Shown here: positions 26,901-37,585 of the stretch, piece by piece
Numbering within the stretch: position 1 is the first letter of the stretch
Layout of the letters: the number at the start of each line of letters is the position of its first letter
Assembly (NCBI GenBank): GCA_030267565.1
Contig: BRXU01000006.1
Coordinates: 3,212,001-3,276,000, forward strand
Length of the DNA stretch: 64,000 nt
Direction: 5' to 3'
Source of the DNA: Pleodorina starrii
Lineage: Eukaryota; Chlorophyta; Chlorophyceae; Chlamydomonadales; Volvocaceae
The notes under the pieces: model-generated
Told to the model about the DNA's origin: nothing
Database searches by the model: none
What the model saw: only the letters and a program-made list of their open reading frames with translations
Position numbers and translations under genes: made by a program

Positions 26901-29900
26901 GGCGCCTGGCTCCTGGCTCATCAGGGCGCCGGGCTCCTGGCTCATCAGGACGCCGGGCTCCTGGCTCATCAGGGCGCCGGGCTCCTGGCTCATCAGGGCG
27001 CCGGGCTCCTGGCTCATCAGGGCGCCGGGCTCCTGGCTCATCAGGGCGCCGGGCTCCTGCCTCATCAGGGCGCCGGGCTCCTGGCTCATCAGGGTGCCTG
27101 GCTCCTGGCTCATCAGGTTGCCGGGCTCCTGGCTCATCAGGACGCCAGGCTCCTGACTCATCAGGACGCCAGGCTCCTGGCTCATCAGGGCGCCGGGCTC
27201 CTGGCTCATCAGGACGCCGGGCTCCTGGCTCATCAGGGCGCCGGGCTCCTGGCTCATCACGGCGCCGGGCTCCTGGCTCATCACGGCGCCGGGCTCCTGG
27301 CTCATCACGGCGCCGGGCTCCTGGCTCATCACGGCGCCGGGCTCCTGGCTCATCACGGCGCCGGGCTCCTGGCTCATCACGGCGCCGGGCTCCTGGCTCA
27401 TCACGGCGCCGGGCTCCTGGCTCGTCACGGCGCCGGGCTCCTGGCTCATCAGGGCGCCGGGCTCCTGGCTCATCAGGGCGCCGGGCTCCTGGCTCATCAG
27501 GGCGCCGGGCTCCTGGCTCATCAGGGCGCCGGGCTCCTGGCTCATCACGGCGCCGGGCTCCTGGCTCATCACGGCGCCGGGCTCCTGGCTCATCACGGCG
27601 CCGGGCTCCTGGCTCATCACGGCGCCGGGCTCCTGGCTCATCAGGACGCCGGGCTCCTGGCTCATCAGGACGCCGGGCTCCTGGCTCATCACGGCGCCGG
27701 GCTCCTGGCTCATCAGGGTGCCGGGCTCCTGGCTCATCAGGGTGCCGGGCTCCTGGCTCATCAGGACGCCGGGCTCCTGGCTCATCAGGGCGCCGGGCTC
27801 CTGGCTCATCACGGCGCCGGGCTCCTGGCTCATCACGGCGCCGGGCTCCTGGCTCATCAGGGCGCCGGGCTCCTGGCTCATCACGGCGCCGGGCTCCTGG
27901 CTCATCACGGCGCCTGGCTCCTGGCTCATCACGGCGCCGGGCTCCTGGCTCATCACGGCGCCGGGCTCCTGGCTCATCACGGCGCCGGGCTCCTGGCTCA
28001 TCACGGCGCCGGGCTCCTGGCTCGTCACGGCGCCGGGCTCCTGGCTCATCAGGGCGCCGGGCTCCTGGCTCATCAGGGCGCCGGGCTCCTGGCTCATCAG
28101 GGCGCCGGGCTCCTGGCTCATCAGGGCGCCGGGCTCCTGGCTCATCACGGCGCCGGGCTCCTGGCTCATCACGGCGCCGGGCTCCTGGCTCATCACGGCG
28201 CCGGGCTCCTGGCTCATCACGGCGCCGGGCTCCTGGCTCATCAGGACGCCGGGCTCCTGGCTCATCAGGACGCCGGGCTCCTGGCTCATCACGGCGCCGG
28301 GCTCCTGGCTCATCAGGGTGCCGGGCTCCTGGCTCATCAGGGTGCCGGGCTCCTGGCTCATCAGGACGCCGGGCTCCTGGCTCATCAGGGCGCCGGGCTC
28401 CTGGCTCATCACGGCGCCGGGCTCCTGGCTCATCACGGCGCCGGGCTCCTGGCTCATCAGGGCGCCGGGCTCCTGGCTCATCACGGCGCCGGGCTCCTGG
28501 CTCATCACGGCGCCTGGCTCCTGGCTCATCACGGCGCCGGGCTCCTGGCTCATCAGGACGCCGGGCTCCTGGCTCATCAGGGCGCCGGGCTCCTGGCTCA
28601 TCAGGGCGCCGGGCTCCTGGCTCATCAGGGCGCCAGGCTCCTGGCTCATCACGGCGCCGGGCTCCTGGCTCATCACGGCGCCGGGCTCCTGGCTCGTCAC
28701 GGCGCCGGGCTCCTGGCTCATCACGGCGCCGGGCTCCTGGCTCATCACGGCGCCGGGCTCCTGGCTCATCACGGCGCCGGGCTCCTGGCTCATCACGGCG
28801 CCGGGCTCCTGGCTCATCACGGCGCCGGGCTCCTGGCTCATCACGGCGCCGGGCTCCTGGCTCATCAGGGCGCCGGGCTCCTGACTCATCAGGGCGCCGG
28901 GCTCCTGGCTCATCAGGGCGCCGGGCTCCTGGCTCATCAGGACGCCGGGCTCCTGGCTCATCAGGGCGCCGGGCTCCTGGCTCATCAGGGCGCCGGGCTC
29001 CTGGCTCATCACGGCGCCGGGCTCCTGGCTCATCACGGCGCCGGGCTCCTGGCTCATCAGGGCGCCGGGCTCCTGGCTCATCACGGCGCCGGGCTCCTGG
29101 CTCATCACGGCGCCTGGCTCCTGGCTCATCACGGCGCCGGGCTCCTGGCTCATCAGGACGCCGGGCTCCTGGCTCATCACGGCGCCGGGCTCCTGGCTCA
29201 TCACGGCGCCGGGCTCCTGGCTCATCAGGGCGCATGGCTCCTGGCTCATCAGGGTGCCGGGCTCCTGGCTCATCAGGACGCCGGGCTCCTGGCTCATCAG
29301 GGCGCCGGGCTCCTGGCTCATCAGGGCGCCAGGCTCCTGGCTCATCACGGCGCCGGGCTCCTGGCTCATCACGGCGCCGGGCTCCTGGCTCGTCACGGCG
29401 CCGGGCTCCTGGCTCATCACGGCGCCGGGCTCCTGGCTCATCACGGCGCCGGGCTCCTGGCTCATCACGGCGCCGGGCTCCTGGCTCATCACGGCGCCGG
29501 GCTCCTGGCTCATCACGGCGCCGGGCTCCTGGCTCATCACGGCGCCGGGCTCCTGGCTCATCAGGGCGCCGGGCTCCTGGCTCATCACGGCGCCGGGCTC
29601 CTGGCTCATCAGGGCGCCGGGCTCCTGGCTCATCAGGGCGCCGGGCTCCTGGCTCATCACGGCGCCGGGCTCCTGGCTCATCAGGGCGCCGGGCTCCTGC
29701 CTCATCAGGGCGCCGGGCTCCTGGCTCATCAGGGTGCCTGGCTCCTGGCTCATCAGGTTGCCGGGCTCCTGGCTCATCAGGACGCCAGGCTCCTGACTCA
29801 TCAGGACGCCAGGCTCCTGGCTCATCAGGGCGCCGGGCTCCTGGCTCATCAGGACGCCGGGCTCCTGGCTCATCAGGGCGCCGGGCTCCTGGCTCATCAC

Positions 29901-32900
29901 GGCGCCGGGCTCCTGGCTCATCACGGCGCCGGGCTCCTGGCTCATCACGGCGCCGGGCTCCTGGCTCATCACGGCGCCAGGCTCCTGGCTCATCACGGCG
30001 CCGGGCTCCTGGCTCATCACGGCGCCGGGCTCCTGGCTCATCACGGCGCCGGGCTCCTGGCTCGTCACGGCGCCGGGCTCCTGGCTCATCAGGGCGCCGG
30101 GCTCCTGGCTCATCAGGGCGCCGGGCTCCTGGCTCATCAGGGCGCCGGGCTCCTGGCTCATCAGGGCGCCGGGCTCCTGGCTCATCACGGCGCCGGGCTC
30201 CTGGCTCATCACGGCGCCGGGCTCCTGGCTCATCACGGCGCCGGGCTCCTGGCTCATCACGGCGCCGGGCTCCTGGCTCATCAGGACGCCGGGCTCCTGG
30301 CTCATCAGGACGCCGGGCTCCTGGCTCATCACGGCGCCGGGCTCCTGGCTCATCAGGGTGCCGGGCTCCTGGCTCATCAGGGTGCCGGGCTCCTGGCTCA
30401 TCAGGACGCCGGGCTCCTGGCTCATCAGGGCGCCGGGCTCCTGGCTCATCACGGCGCCGGGCTCCTGGCTCATCACGGCGCCGGGCTCCTGGCTCATCAG
30501 GGCGCCGGGCTCCTGGCTCATCACGGCGCCGGGCTCCTGGCTCATCACGGCGCCGGGCTCCTGGCTCATCACGGCGCCGGGCTCCTGGCTCATCAGGACG
30601 CCGGGCTCCTGGCTCATCAGGGCGCCGGGCTCCTGGCTCATCAGGGCGCCGGGCTCCTGGCTCATCAGGGCGCCAGGCTCCTGGCTCATCACGGCGCCGG
30701 GCTCCTGGCTCATCACGGCGCCGGGCTCCTGGCTCGTCACGGCGCCGGGCTCCTGGCTCATCACGGCGCCGGGCTCCTGGCTCATCACGGCGCCGGGCTC
30801 CTGGCTCATCACGGCGCCGGGCTCCTGGCTCATCACGGCGCCGGGCTCCTGGCTCATCACGGCGCCGGGCTCCTGGCTCATCACGGCGCCGGGCTCCTGG
30901 CTCATCAGGGCGCCGGGCTCCTGGCTCATCAGGGCGCCGGGCTCCTGGCTCATCAGGGCGCCGGGCTCCTGGCTCATCAGGGCGCCGGGCTCCTGGATCA
31001 TCACGGCGCCGGGCTCCTGGCTCATCAGGGCGCCGGGCTCCTGGCTCATCAGGGCGCCGGGCTCCTGGCTCATCACGGCGCCGGGCTCCTGGCTCATCAC
31101 GGCGCCGGGCTCCTGGCTCATCAGGGCGCATGGCTCCTGGCTCATCAGGGTGCCGGGCTCCTGGCTCATCAGGACGCCGGGCTCCTGGCTCATCAGGGCG
31201 CCGGGCTCCTGGCTCATCACGGCGCCAGGCTCCTGGCTTATCAGGGCGCCGGGCTCCTGCCTCATCACGGCGCCGGGCTCCTGGCTCATCAGGACGCCGG
31301 GCTCCTGGCTCATCACGGCGCCGGGCTCCTGGCTCATCAGGGCGCATGGCTCCTGGCTCATCAGGGCGCCGGGCTCCTGGCTCATCAGGGCGCCGGGCTC
31401 CTGGCTCATCACGGCGCCAGGCTCCTGGCTCATCACGGCGCCAGGCTCCTGGCTTATCAGGGCGCCGGGCTCCTGCCTCATCACGGCGCCGGGCTCCTGG
31501 CTCATCAGGACGCCGGGCTCCTGGCTCATCAGGGCGCCGGGCTCCTGGCTCATCACGGCGCCGGGCTCCTGGCTCATCACGGCGCCGGGCTCCTGGCTCA
31601 TCACGGCGCCGGGCTCCTGGCTCATCAGGGTGCCGGGCTCCTGGCTCATCACGGCGCCGGGCTCCTGGCTCATCACGGCGCCGGGCTCCTGGCTCATCAC
31701 GGCGCCGGGCTCCTGGCTCATCAGGACGCCGGGCTCCTGGCTCATCACGGCGCCGGGCTCCTGGCTCATCAGGGTGCCGGGCTCCTGGCTCATCAGGGTG
31801 CCGGGCTCCTGGCTCATCAGGGCGCCAGGCTCCTGGCTCATCACGGCGCCGGGCTCCTGGCTCATCACGGCGCCGGGCTCCTGGCTCATCACGGCGCCGG
31901 GCTCCTGGCTCATCACGGCGCCGGGCTCCTGGCTCATCACGGCGCCTGGCTCCTGGCTCATCACTGCGCCTGGCTCCTGGCTCATCAGGGCGCCGGGCTC
32001 CTGGCTCATCAGGGCGCCGGGCTCCTGGCTCATCAGGGCGCCGGGCTCCTGGCTCATCAGGGCGCCGGGATCCTGGCTCATCAGGGCGCCGGGCTCCTGG
32101 CTCATCAGGGCGCCGGGCTCCTGGCTCATCACGGCGCCGGGCTCCTGGCTCATCAGGGCGCCGGGCTCCTGGCTCATCACGGCGCCGGGCTCCTGGCTCA
32201 TCACGGCGCCGGGCTCCTGGCTCATCACGGCGCCGGGCTCCTGGCTCATCACGGCGCCGGGCGCCTGGCTCATCAGGGTGCCGGGCTCCTGGCTCATCAG
32301 CGCGCCGGGCTCCTGGCTCATCAGGGCGCCGGGCTCCTGGCTCATCACGGCGCCGGGCTCCTGGCTCATCACGGCGCCGGGCTCCTGGCTAATCACGGCG
32401 CCGGGCTCCTGGCTCATCACGGCGCCGGGCTCCTGGCTCATCACGGCGCCGGGCTCCTGGCTCATCAGGGCGCCGGGCTCCTGGCTCATCACGGCGCCGG
32501 GCTCCTGGCTCATCACGGCGCCGGGCTCCTGGCTCATCACGGCGCCGGGCTCCTGGCTCATCACGGCGCCTGGCTCCTGGCTCATCACGGCGCCGGGCTC
32601 CTGGCTCATCACGGCGCCTGGCTCCTGGCTCATCAGGGCGCCGGGCTCCTGGCTCATCAGGGCGCCGGGCTCCTGGCTCATCACGGCGCCGGGCTCCTGG
32701 CTCATCAGGGCGCCGGGCTCCTGGCTCATCAGGGCGCCGGGCTCCTGGCTCATCAGGGCGCCGGGCTCCTGCCTCATCAGGGCGCCGGGCTCCTGGCTCA
32801 TCAGGGTGCCTGGCTCCTGGCTCATCAGGTTGCCGGGCTCCTGGCTCATCAGGACGCCAGGCTCCTGACTCATCAGGACGCCAGGCTCCTGGCTCATCAG

Positions 32901-33734
32901 GGCGCCGGGCTCCTGGCTCATCAGGACGCCGGGCTCCTGGCTCATCAGGGCGCCGGGCTCCTGGCTCATCACGGCGCCGGGCTCCTGGCTCATCACGGCG
33001 CCGGGCTCCTGGCTCATCACGGCGCCGGGCTCCTGGCTCATCACGGCGCCGGGCTCCTGGCTCATCACGGCGCCGGGCTCCTGGCTCATCACGGCGCCGG
33101 GCTCCTGGCTCATCACGGCGCCGGGCTCCTGGCTCGTCACGGCGCCGGGCTCCTGGCTCATCAGGGCGCCGGGCTCCTGGCTCATCAGGGCGCCGGGCTC
33201 CTGGCTCATCAGGGCGCCGGGCTCCTGGCTCATCAGGGCGCCGGGCTCCTGGCTCATCACGGCGCCGGGCTCCTGGCTCATCACGGCGCCGGGCTCCTGG
33301 CTCATCACGGCGCCGGGCTCCTGGCTCATCACGGCGCCGGGCTCCTGGCTCATCACGGCGCCGGGCTCCTGGCTCATCAGGACGCCGGGCTCCTGGCTCA
33401 TCACGGCGCCGGGCTCCTGGCTCATCAGGGTGCCGGGCTCCTGGCTCATCAGGGTGCCGGGCTCCTGGCTCATCAGGACGCCGGGCTCCTGGCTCATCAG
33501 GGCGCCGGGCTCCTGGCTCATCAGGGCGCCGGGCTCCTGGCTCATCACGGCGCCGGGCTCCTGGCTCATCACGGCGCCGGGCTCCTGGCTCATCACGGCG
33601 CCGGGCTTCTGGCTCATCACGGCGCCGGGCTCCTGGCTCATCACGGCGCCGGGCTCCTGGCTCATCAGGGCGCCGGGCTCCTGGCTCATCAGGGCGCCGG
33701 GCTCCTGGCTCATCAGGGCGCCGGGCTCCTGGCT
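17900..33734. repeat. Array domain B (different higher-order repeat)
   Basis: This half has no 25-bp units and almost no GGCCCAT units. A different ordered run of variants marks its blocks: a CTGCCTCATCA unit, then GGTGCCTGG, CAGGTTGCCGGG, and two GGACGCCAGG units flanking CTCCTGACTCATCA. The CAGGTTGCC element starts at 19074, 20226, 21642, 23106, 27114, 29754 and 32826. The intervals are 1152, 1416, 1464, 4008, 2640 and 3072 bp, all exact multiples of 24. With no frame-shifting units, both strands keep one frame open from about 15 kb to 33.7 kb. Confidence 0.85.
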
Positions 33735-34532
33735 TCTGGAGATTTGTTATTCCACGGTCGAGGTCGTTACCGTACAGCTCGGTCGTGACGAAACCAAAAG
33801 ATTTTATCGAAGGGGTTATTGTCAATTTGATCGGGCAGTGTGGCTTCAGCATCGCCTTTTGTGACAGCGGTTGCCCCTTGGTAGGCTTTTTTATTGCCGA
33901 GTGAGGCGTTAGCGTGTGCTTTGACCTTGAGTAGCACGGTTCGGAGTCCCTGTGAAGCCCTGTGCCATCGTAACTCGTCGATGTTAAGTAACAGTTCCTT
34001 GTGTTTGCTAATGTGGAGCTTGGATTTTTCAACGATAGCACGCCGGGTGAGATGAAGAGAGGCTGCAGAGTCTGTAAAGAGGTACAGGCAGTCATTGTAA
34101 TTGGCGTATAACTTCAGCGCTTGATGTATGGCAGCAAGTTCAGCGCGTGTGATGGTATTGGTGGGCCCCTTGCCGTTGGGTGCCACATGGTGCAAACGGT
34201 CGGTAGCAGCGTCATAGATGGCTGCCCCTAGGATGTTCAGGTTGTGTTCTGGGTCCTTGACACAGCTACCATCAGTGCACAGCCCGGTTTTGGGAGCATA
34301 GCGTGGGCGGGTATGCAATGGTTGGCTGTCAGACAGACAGTACCGCTGTCCTGGTGTTGCCCGCTCAATCTCCCAGGCTGTAGTACTGAAGGCCGGGGTA
34401 GACTGCCTTTTTCGTAGTGTAGTAGGTGTCGCTTTGCCCACCGGGTGCGGTCTGGTGTTGGGCGAGGGCCAAGTGTTCGCTGGGGTTGGTCACGTCCCAG
34501 CAGATTATCGGTGTTCATTGCAATCTTCAGCC
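33735..34532 (-). pseudogene. LINE-type retroelement 3' fragment with RNase H domain
   Basis: A minus-strand open frame from 34441 to the TAA at 33767 (224 codons; it enters without an ATG) ends in an RNase H type I fold. Visible motifs are TDGSC (Asp at about residue 57), ITRAELAAI (Glu 101), LFTDSAAS (Asp 124) and VKAHANASLGNKKA (His 176). These correspond to the catalytic Asp-Glu-Asp set and the C-terminal His. The final Asp, usual in a GNEKAD-like motif, is replaced by Tyr in GNKKAY. Only about 33 nt separate the stop codon from the satellite, with no poly(A). The upstream reverse transcriptase is absent: at 34532 the sequence changes to minisatellite. The sense reading between 34442 and 34532 is unclear because frames compete. 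It is a 5'-truncated element and probably inactive. A domesticated RNase H is unlikely without a start codon. Confidence 0.8.
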
Positions 34533-35475
34533 CCGTAGACCCACGGGCCAGCCCCGTAGACCCACGAGCCAGCCCCGTAGACCCACGGTCCGGCCCCGTA
34601 GACCCGCGGTCCAGCCCAGTAGACCCACGGGCCAGCCCCGTAGACCCACGGTCCGGCCCCGTAGACCCACAGGCCAGCCCAGTCGACCCACGGTCCAGCC
34701 CCGTAGACCCACGGTCCAGCCCTGTAGACCCGCGGGCCAGACCCGTGGACCCGCGGTCCAGCCCCGTAGACCCACGGGCCAGCCCCGTAGACCCACGGGT
34801 CAGCCCCGTAGACCCATGGGTCAGCCCTGTAGACCCAGGGTCCAGCCCCATAGACCCACGGGTCAGCCCCGTAGACCCACGCGTCAGCCCTGTAGACCCA
34901 CGGGCCAGCCCCGGAGACCCGCGGGCCAGACCCATAGACCCACGGACCAGCCCCGTAGACCCACGGGGGGGTCTACGGGGCTAGACCGTGGGTCTACGGG
35001 GCTGGACCGTGGGTCTACGGGGCTGGACCGTGGGTCTACGGGGCTGGACCATGGGTCTACGGGGCTGGACCGTGGGTATACGGGGCTGGACCGTGGGTCT
35101 ACGGGGCTGGACCGTGGGTCGATGGGGCTGGACCGCGGGTCTACGGGGCTGGACCGTGGGTCTACGGGTCTGGCATGTGGGATCTACGGGACTGGCCCAT
35201 GGGTCTACTGGGCTGGCCCGTGGGTCTACGGGGCTGAGCCTAGGGTCTATGGGGCTGGCCCGTGGGTCTACAGGGCTGGCCCGTGGGTCTACGGGGCTGA
35301 GCCTAGGGTCTATGGGGCTGGCCCGTGGGTCTACAGGGCTGGCCCGTGGGTCTACGTGGCTGGCCCATAGGTCTACGTGGCTGGCCCGTGGGTCTACGTG
35401 GCTGGCCCATGGGTCTACGGGGCTGGCCTGTGGGTCTACATGGCTGGCCTGTGGGTCTGTCTACGGGGCTGTCTA
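34533..35475. repeat. 21-bp minisatellite in head-to-head inverted arrangement
   Basis: From 34533 to about 34968 there are about 20 copies of a 21-bp unit with core CCCCGTAGACCCACGG. From 34969 to about 35475 there are about 24 copies of its reverse complement (CCGTGGGTCTACGGGG). At the turn point, CCCCGTAGACCC (34951-34962) faces GGGTCTACGGGG (34969-34980) across a 6-nt spacer. The two arms could fold into an imperfect hairpin more than 400 bp long. Open frames across it (Arg/Pro/Gln- or Gly/Ser/Thr-rich periods of 7 residues) are artefacts of the 21-bp period. Confidence 0.95.
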
Positions 35476-35489
35476 CAGGTCGCAGGTCT

Positions 35490-35535
35490 ACACACACACA
35501 CACACACACACAACACACACTACACATTCAACAGG
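35490..35535. repeat. CA dinucleotide tract
   Basis: An imperfect CA repeat, interrupted by AACACACAC and TACACA, directly follows the inverted minisatellite. Confidence 0.9.
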
Positions 35536-36490
35536 CACACACGCACACGACCCTGGTCGTGAAAGCAGTTGCAGAAAGCAGCAACAGCAGCAACAGCAGA
35601 AAGTGGCTGCTGTCGGGCATCACGCTGTAATGGGGTACCGACGTACATATAGCCCGTAAGACAGCAGCCCGCACGCACGCAGCAGCAGCAGCTCGCGTGC
35701 CATTTTTGTTTCAGTTTCATACACAAAACACAATATTCCTTACTGCCCCTATGCACCGATATGCGTGCATGCAGCAAATAAAGGGGCGCGGGTGCGCACC
35801 AAGAATCATCAGATCATCGTGCGGTTCGTTCGTGATTCATAAGTGACTCACGGCGGCGGCGGGCATATATCAACATGTATGCAGTACGTATACATCGGAC
35901 TGTGTGACGTACAAACGAACACAAGGGATGGCTGAGATGGCATTGCGGCCTTGGCCGGCTGGGGACATGTGTCGTACATGTGTATGTATGTACTGCTTGC
36001 GGACCACCGCACGCAGTTCCTAATGCGCGCATCGTGGCCCCGACACCCCAGTCACGCACAACGTCCATTAATGATACACCCCGCCGCCTCTATATCTGAT
36101 CGATATACCGTATCTGGTTGGGCGGCGGGCCACCCTGGATTACGTACGACTGCAACTACTTCGTTGCCATCTGTGGCTGCAACTGCCTACCTGCGTGGTA
36201 ATCAAAAAGACGATAGCAGATAGCCTACACCAAAACACAAACACACACAACGCGGTTACGAACGCAAGCCTGCTGCTGAATACGGCAGCGCGCCGGTGGG
36301 CGGCCACCGTGTATTGTATCTACTTGCAAGCGGCAACGAACCTGAACGAACCTGAAGGAACCAACCCGCGGCCCCTCTCTTTTTCTCGCTCTCTATCTTT
36401 ATCTAGGGACAATTATACCCACGCATTCACAAAATAAGGAGAAAAGTGTACTAAGGTAAGCAAAACGTCTTTTTAAATAAAAAAAGCACT
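35536..36490. other. Intergenic, no gene seen
   Basis: This stretch has lower GC than the flanks and only short open frames with no recognisable protein. It includes a CAG/CAA-rich patch near 35575-35610. It is the downstream (3') side of pherophorin gene 1. I saw no TTACA (minus-strand TGTAA, the usual volvocine poly(A) signal) close to that stop codon. Confidence 0.6.
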
Positions 36491-37429
36491 TTAATCCCAC
36501 TGCCAGCCGCAGTAGGTTAGGAACGTGAATCTGGACACGCATTCGAACGGCAGCGTTCCCGCAGACACCCAGGTGTGTACGACAATGCCGGGATAGGCTG
36601 TGCAGTCCCGGTTGTGGCGCATCGCGTAGTTTGACCAGCCGGTCAACATGTCCTCGCTGACCAGCTCGGAGAGGGCCCTGCAGGCCTTGCGGTCCGCCAG
36701 CAGCGTGGCGCTGAGGCGCAGCCGCGTGCCGCTGCAGGTCGCGAGGGAGAAGGGATCGCCCTCACCGCCCAGCCACACGCCCGAAGCCGCGGCCGCGGAT
36801 ATCAGGTTCTGGGATATCCCAATCGCCAGGACGGTGCAGTTGACGTCGCGGCCGAACTGACGGTCCGGCGGCGGCCGGGCCGGGTTAGGGAAGATGAACT
36901 CCATTTGCACATCCAGGGTGAAGCTCGGGGGCGGGGAGGGAGGGCTGATCTGTCGGTGGGGCACCAGCGGCGTGCGTCGGGGCGGTGGTGGTGAGCGGGC
37001 GGCGACGGTTGGCGGTGGCGGTGGAGGCGGCGGGTTTGGCGCGTCGCCGAGGGGTGTGGAGGGCGGCGGCGGCGGTGGTGGGGGTGTTGATGGCGGGAGT
37101 GTGGATGGGCGGGTCGGCGCTGCGGGGGGTTGAGGGTCGACGGAGGGTGGTGGGGGTGGTGGGGGTGAGCGTAGGGCGCCGATGGTTGAGGGTGGTGGTG
37201 GGGGTGGGGGTGAACGAAGGGCGCCGATGGTCGAGGGTGGTGGTGGGGGTGCCACACGAGGCCGCGCCGGGGAACGGGGCCGCGCCGGTGAACGGGGCCG
37301 CGCCGGCGACCTGGGTGGCGTGGGGGGTGGCCTGACGGGGGATGGTGGGCGCGGCGACGGGGGAGACCGTGGCGGCTTGTTAGGCTTGGCTCCGGTTGTG
37401 GACCCCAGAAGGGAGCGATGGCGGCGGTG

Positions 37430-37461
<32 letters not shown>

Positions 37462-37585
37462 CCTGGCGAGATGTGACAATTGTGGCAGAGTCGCCCTTGT
37501 CCCCCAATGAGTCGTCCGCTGCGCCTGCTGCCGAAGCCGTAGAGCCTGCAAGGCGACATGTAGAACGTATAGGTTCGGTTGTCAT
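36491..37585 (-). CDS. Pherophorin-family protein 1, 5' end incomplete
   Basis: Extracellular matrix glycoprotein of the pherophorin family, expected to be secreted into the cell wall or matrix. The frame from ATG 37585 to the TAA at 36491 encodes 364 residues. Residues 1-60 are Ala-rich and end in HRSLL. Residues 70-222 are a hydroxyproline-type Pro/Ser/Arg linker that contains STIGALRSP twice and RSPARP three times. Residues 222-364 are one pherophorin domain with PPPDRQFGRDVNCT and conserved Cys to the end (LTYCGWQWD). The start is uncertain. There is no signal peptide, a stop lies only five codons upstream of the ATG, and a good acceptor (CGCCTTGCAG) lies at 37546. The real exon therefore probably begins at 37545 in phase 1, as in the neighbouring paralogue. 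I could not find the first exon between 37.6 and 39.7 kb. Confidence 0.85.

Larger units (their letters stand above)
1..33734. repeat. 24-bp tandem minisatellite array, about 1,405 units
   Basis: The whole stretch is head-to-tail copies of a 24-bp unit with core CTCCTGGCTCATCA followed by a GGCGCC-containing half. It starts before the window and ends at 33734, where the last unit breaks into unique sequence. Most units differ only by CAGGG versus CACGG, or by single changes. The plus-strand unit contains no stop codon in any of three frames, and the complement is open in two frames. This gives open frames of thousands of codons translating to 8-residue periods (GAGLLAHQ, APGSWLIR, RRAPGSSG; on the minus strand MSQEPGAL, RRPDEPGA). 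I treat these as by-products of the unit, because all frames are equally open and 25-bp units rotate the frame. A satellite at a subtelomere, centromere or heterochromatic block is possible. Nothing in the array itself decides which. Confidence 0.97.

Noticed and set aside
11658..33788. Plus-strand open frame of 7,376 codons through the satellite, and the minus frame of 7,056 codons
   Set aside because: Periodic 8-residue translation of a 24-bp satellite. It has no true start, all frames are equally open, and the N-part is broken by 25-bp units.
32389..34095. Minus open frame joining unique sequence to the satellite
   Set aside because: It is out of frame with the RNase H reading and runs into the repeat by chance.
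34426..35659. Pro/Arg/Gln-rich and Gly/Ser/Thr-rich open frames
   Set aside because: Translations of the inverted 21-bp minisatellite; the composition changes exactly where the repeat turns.
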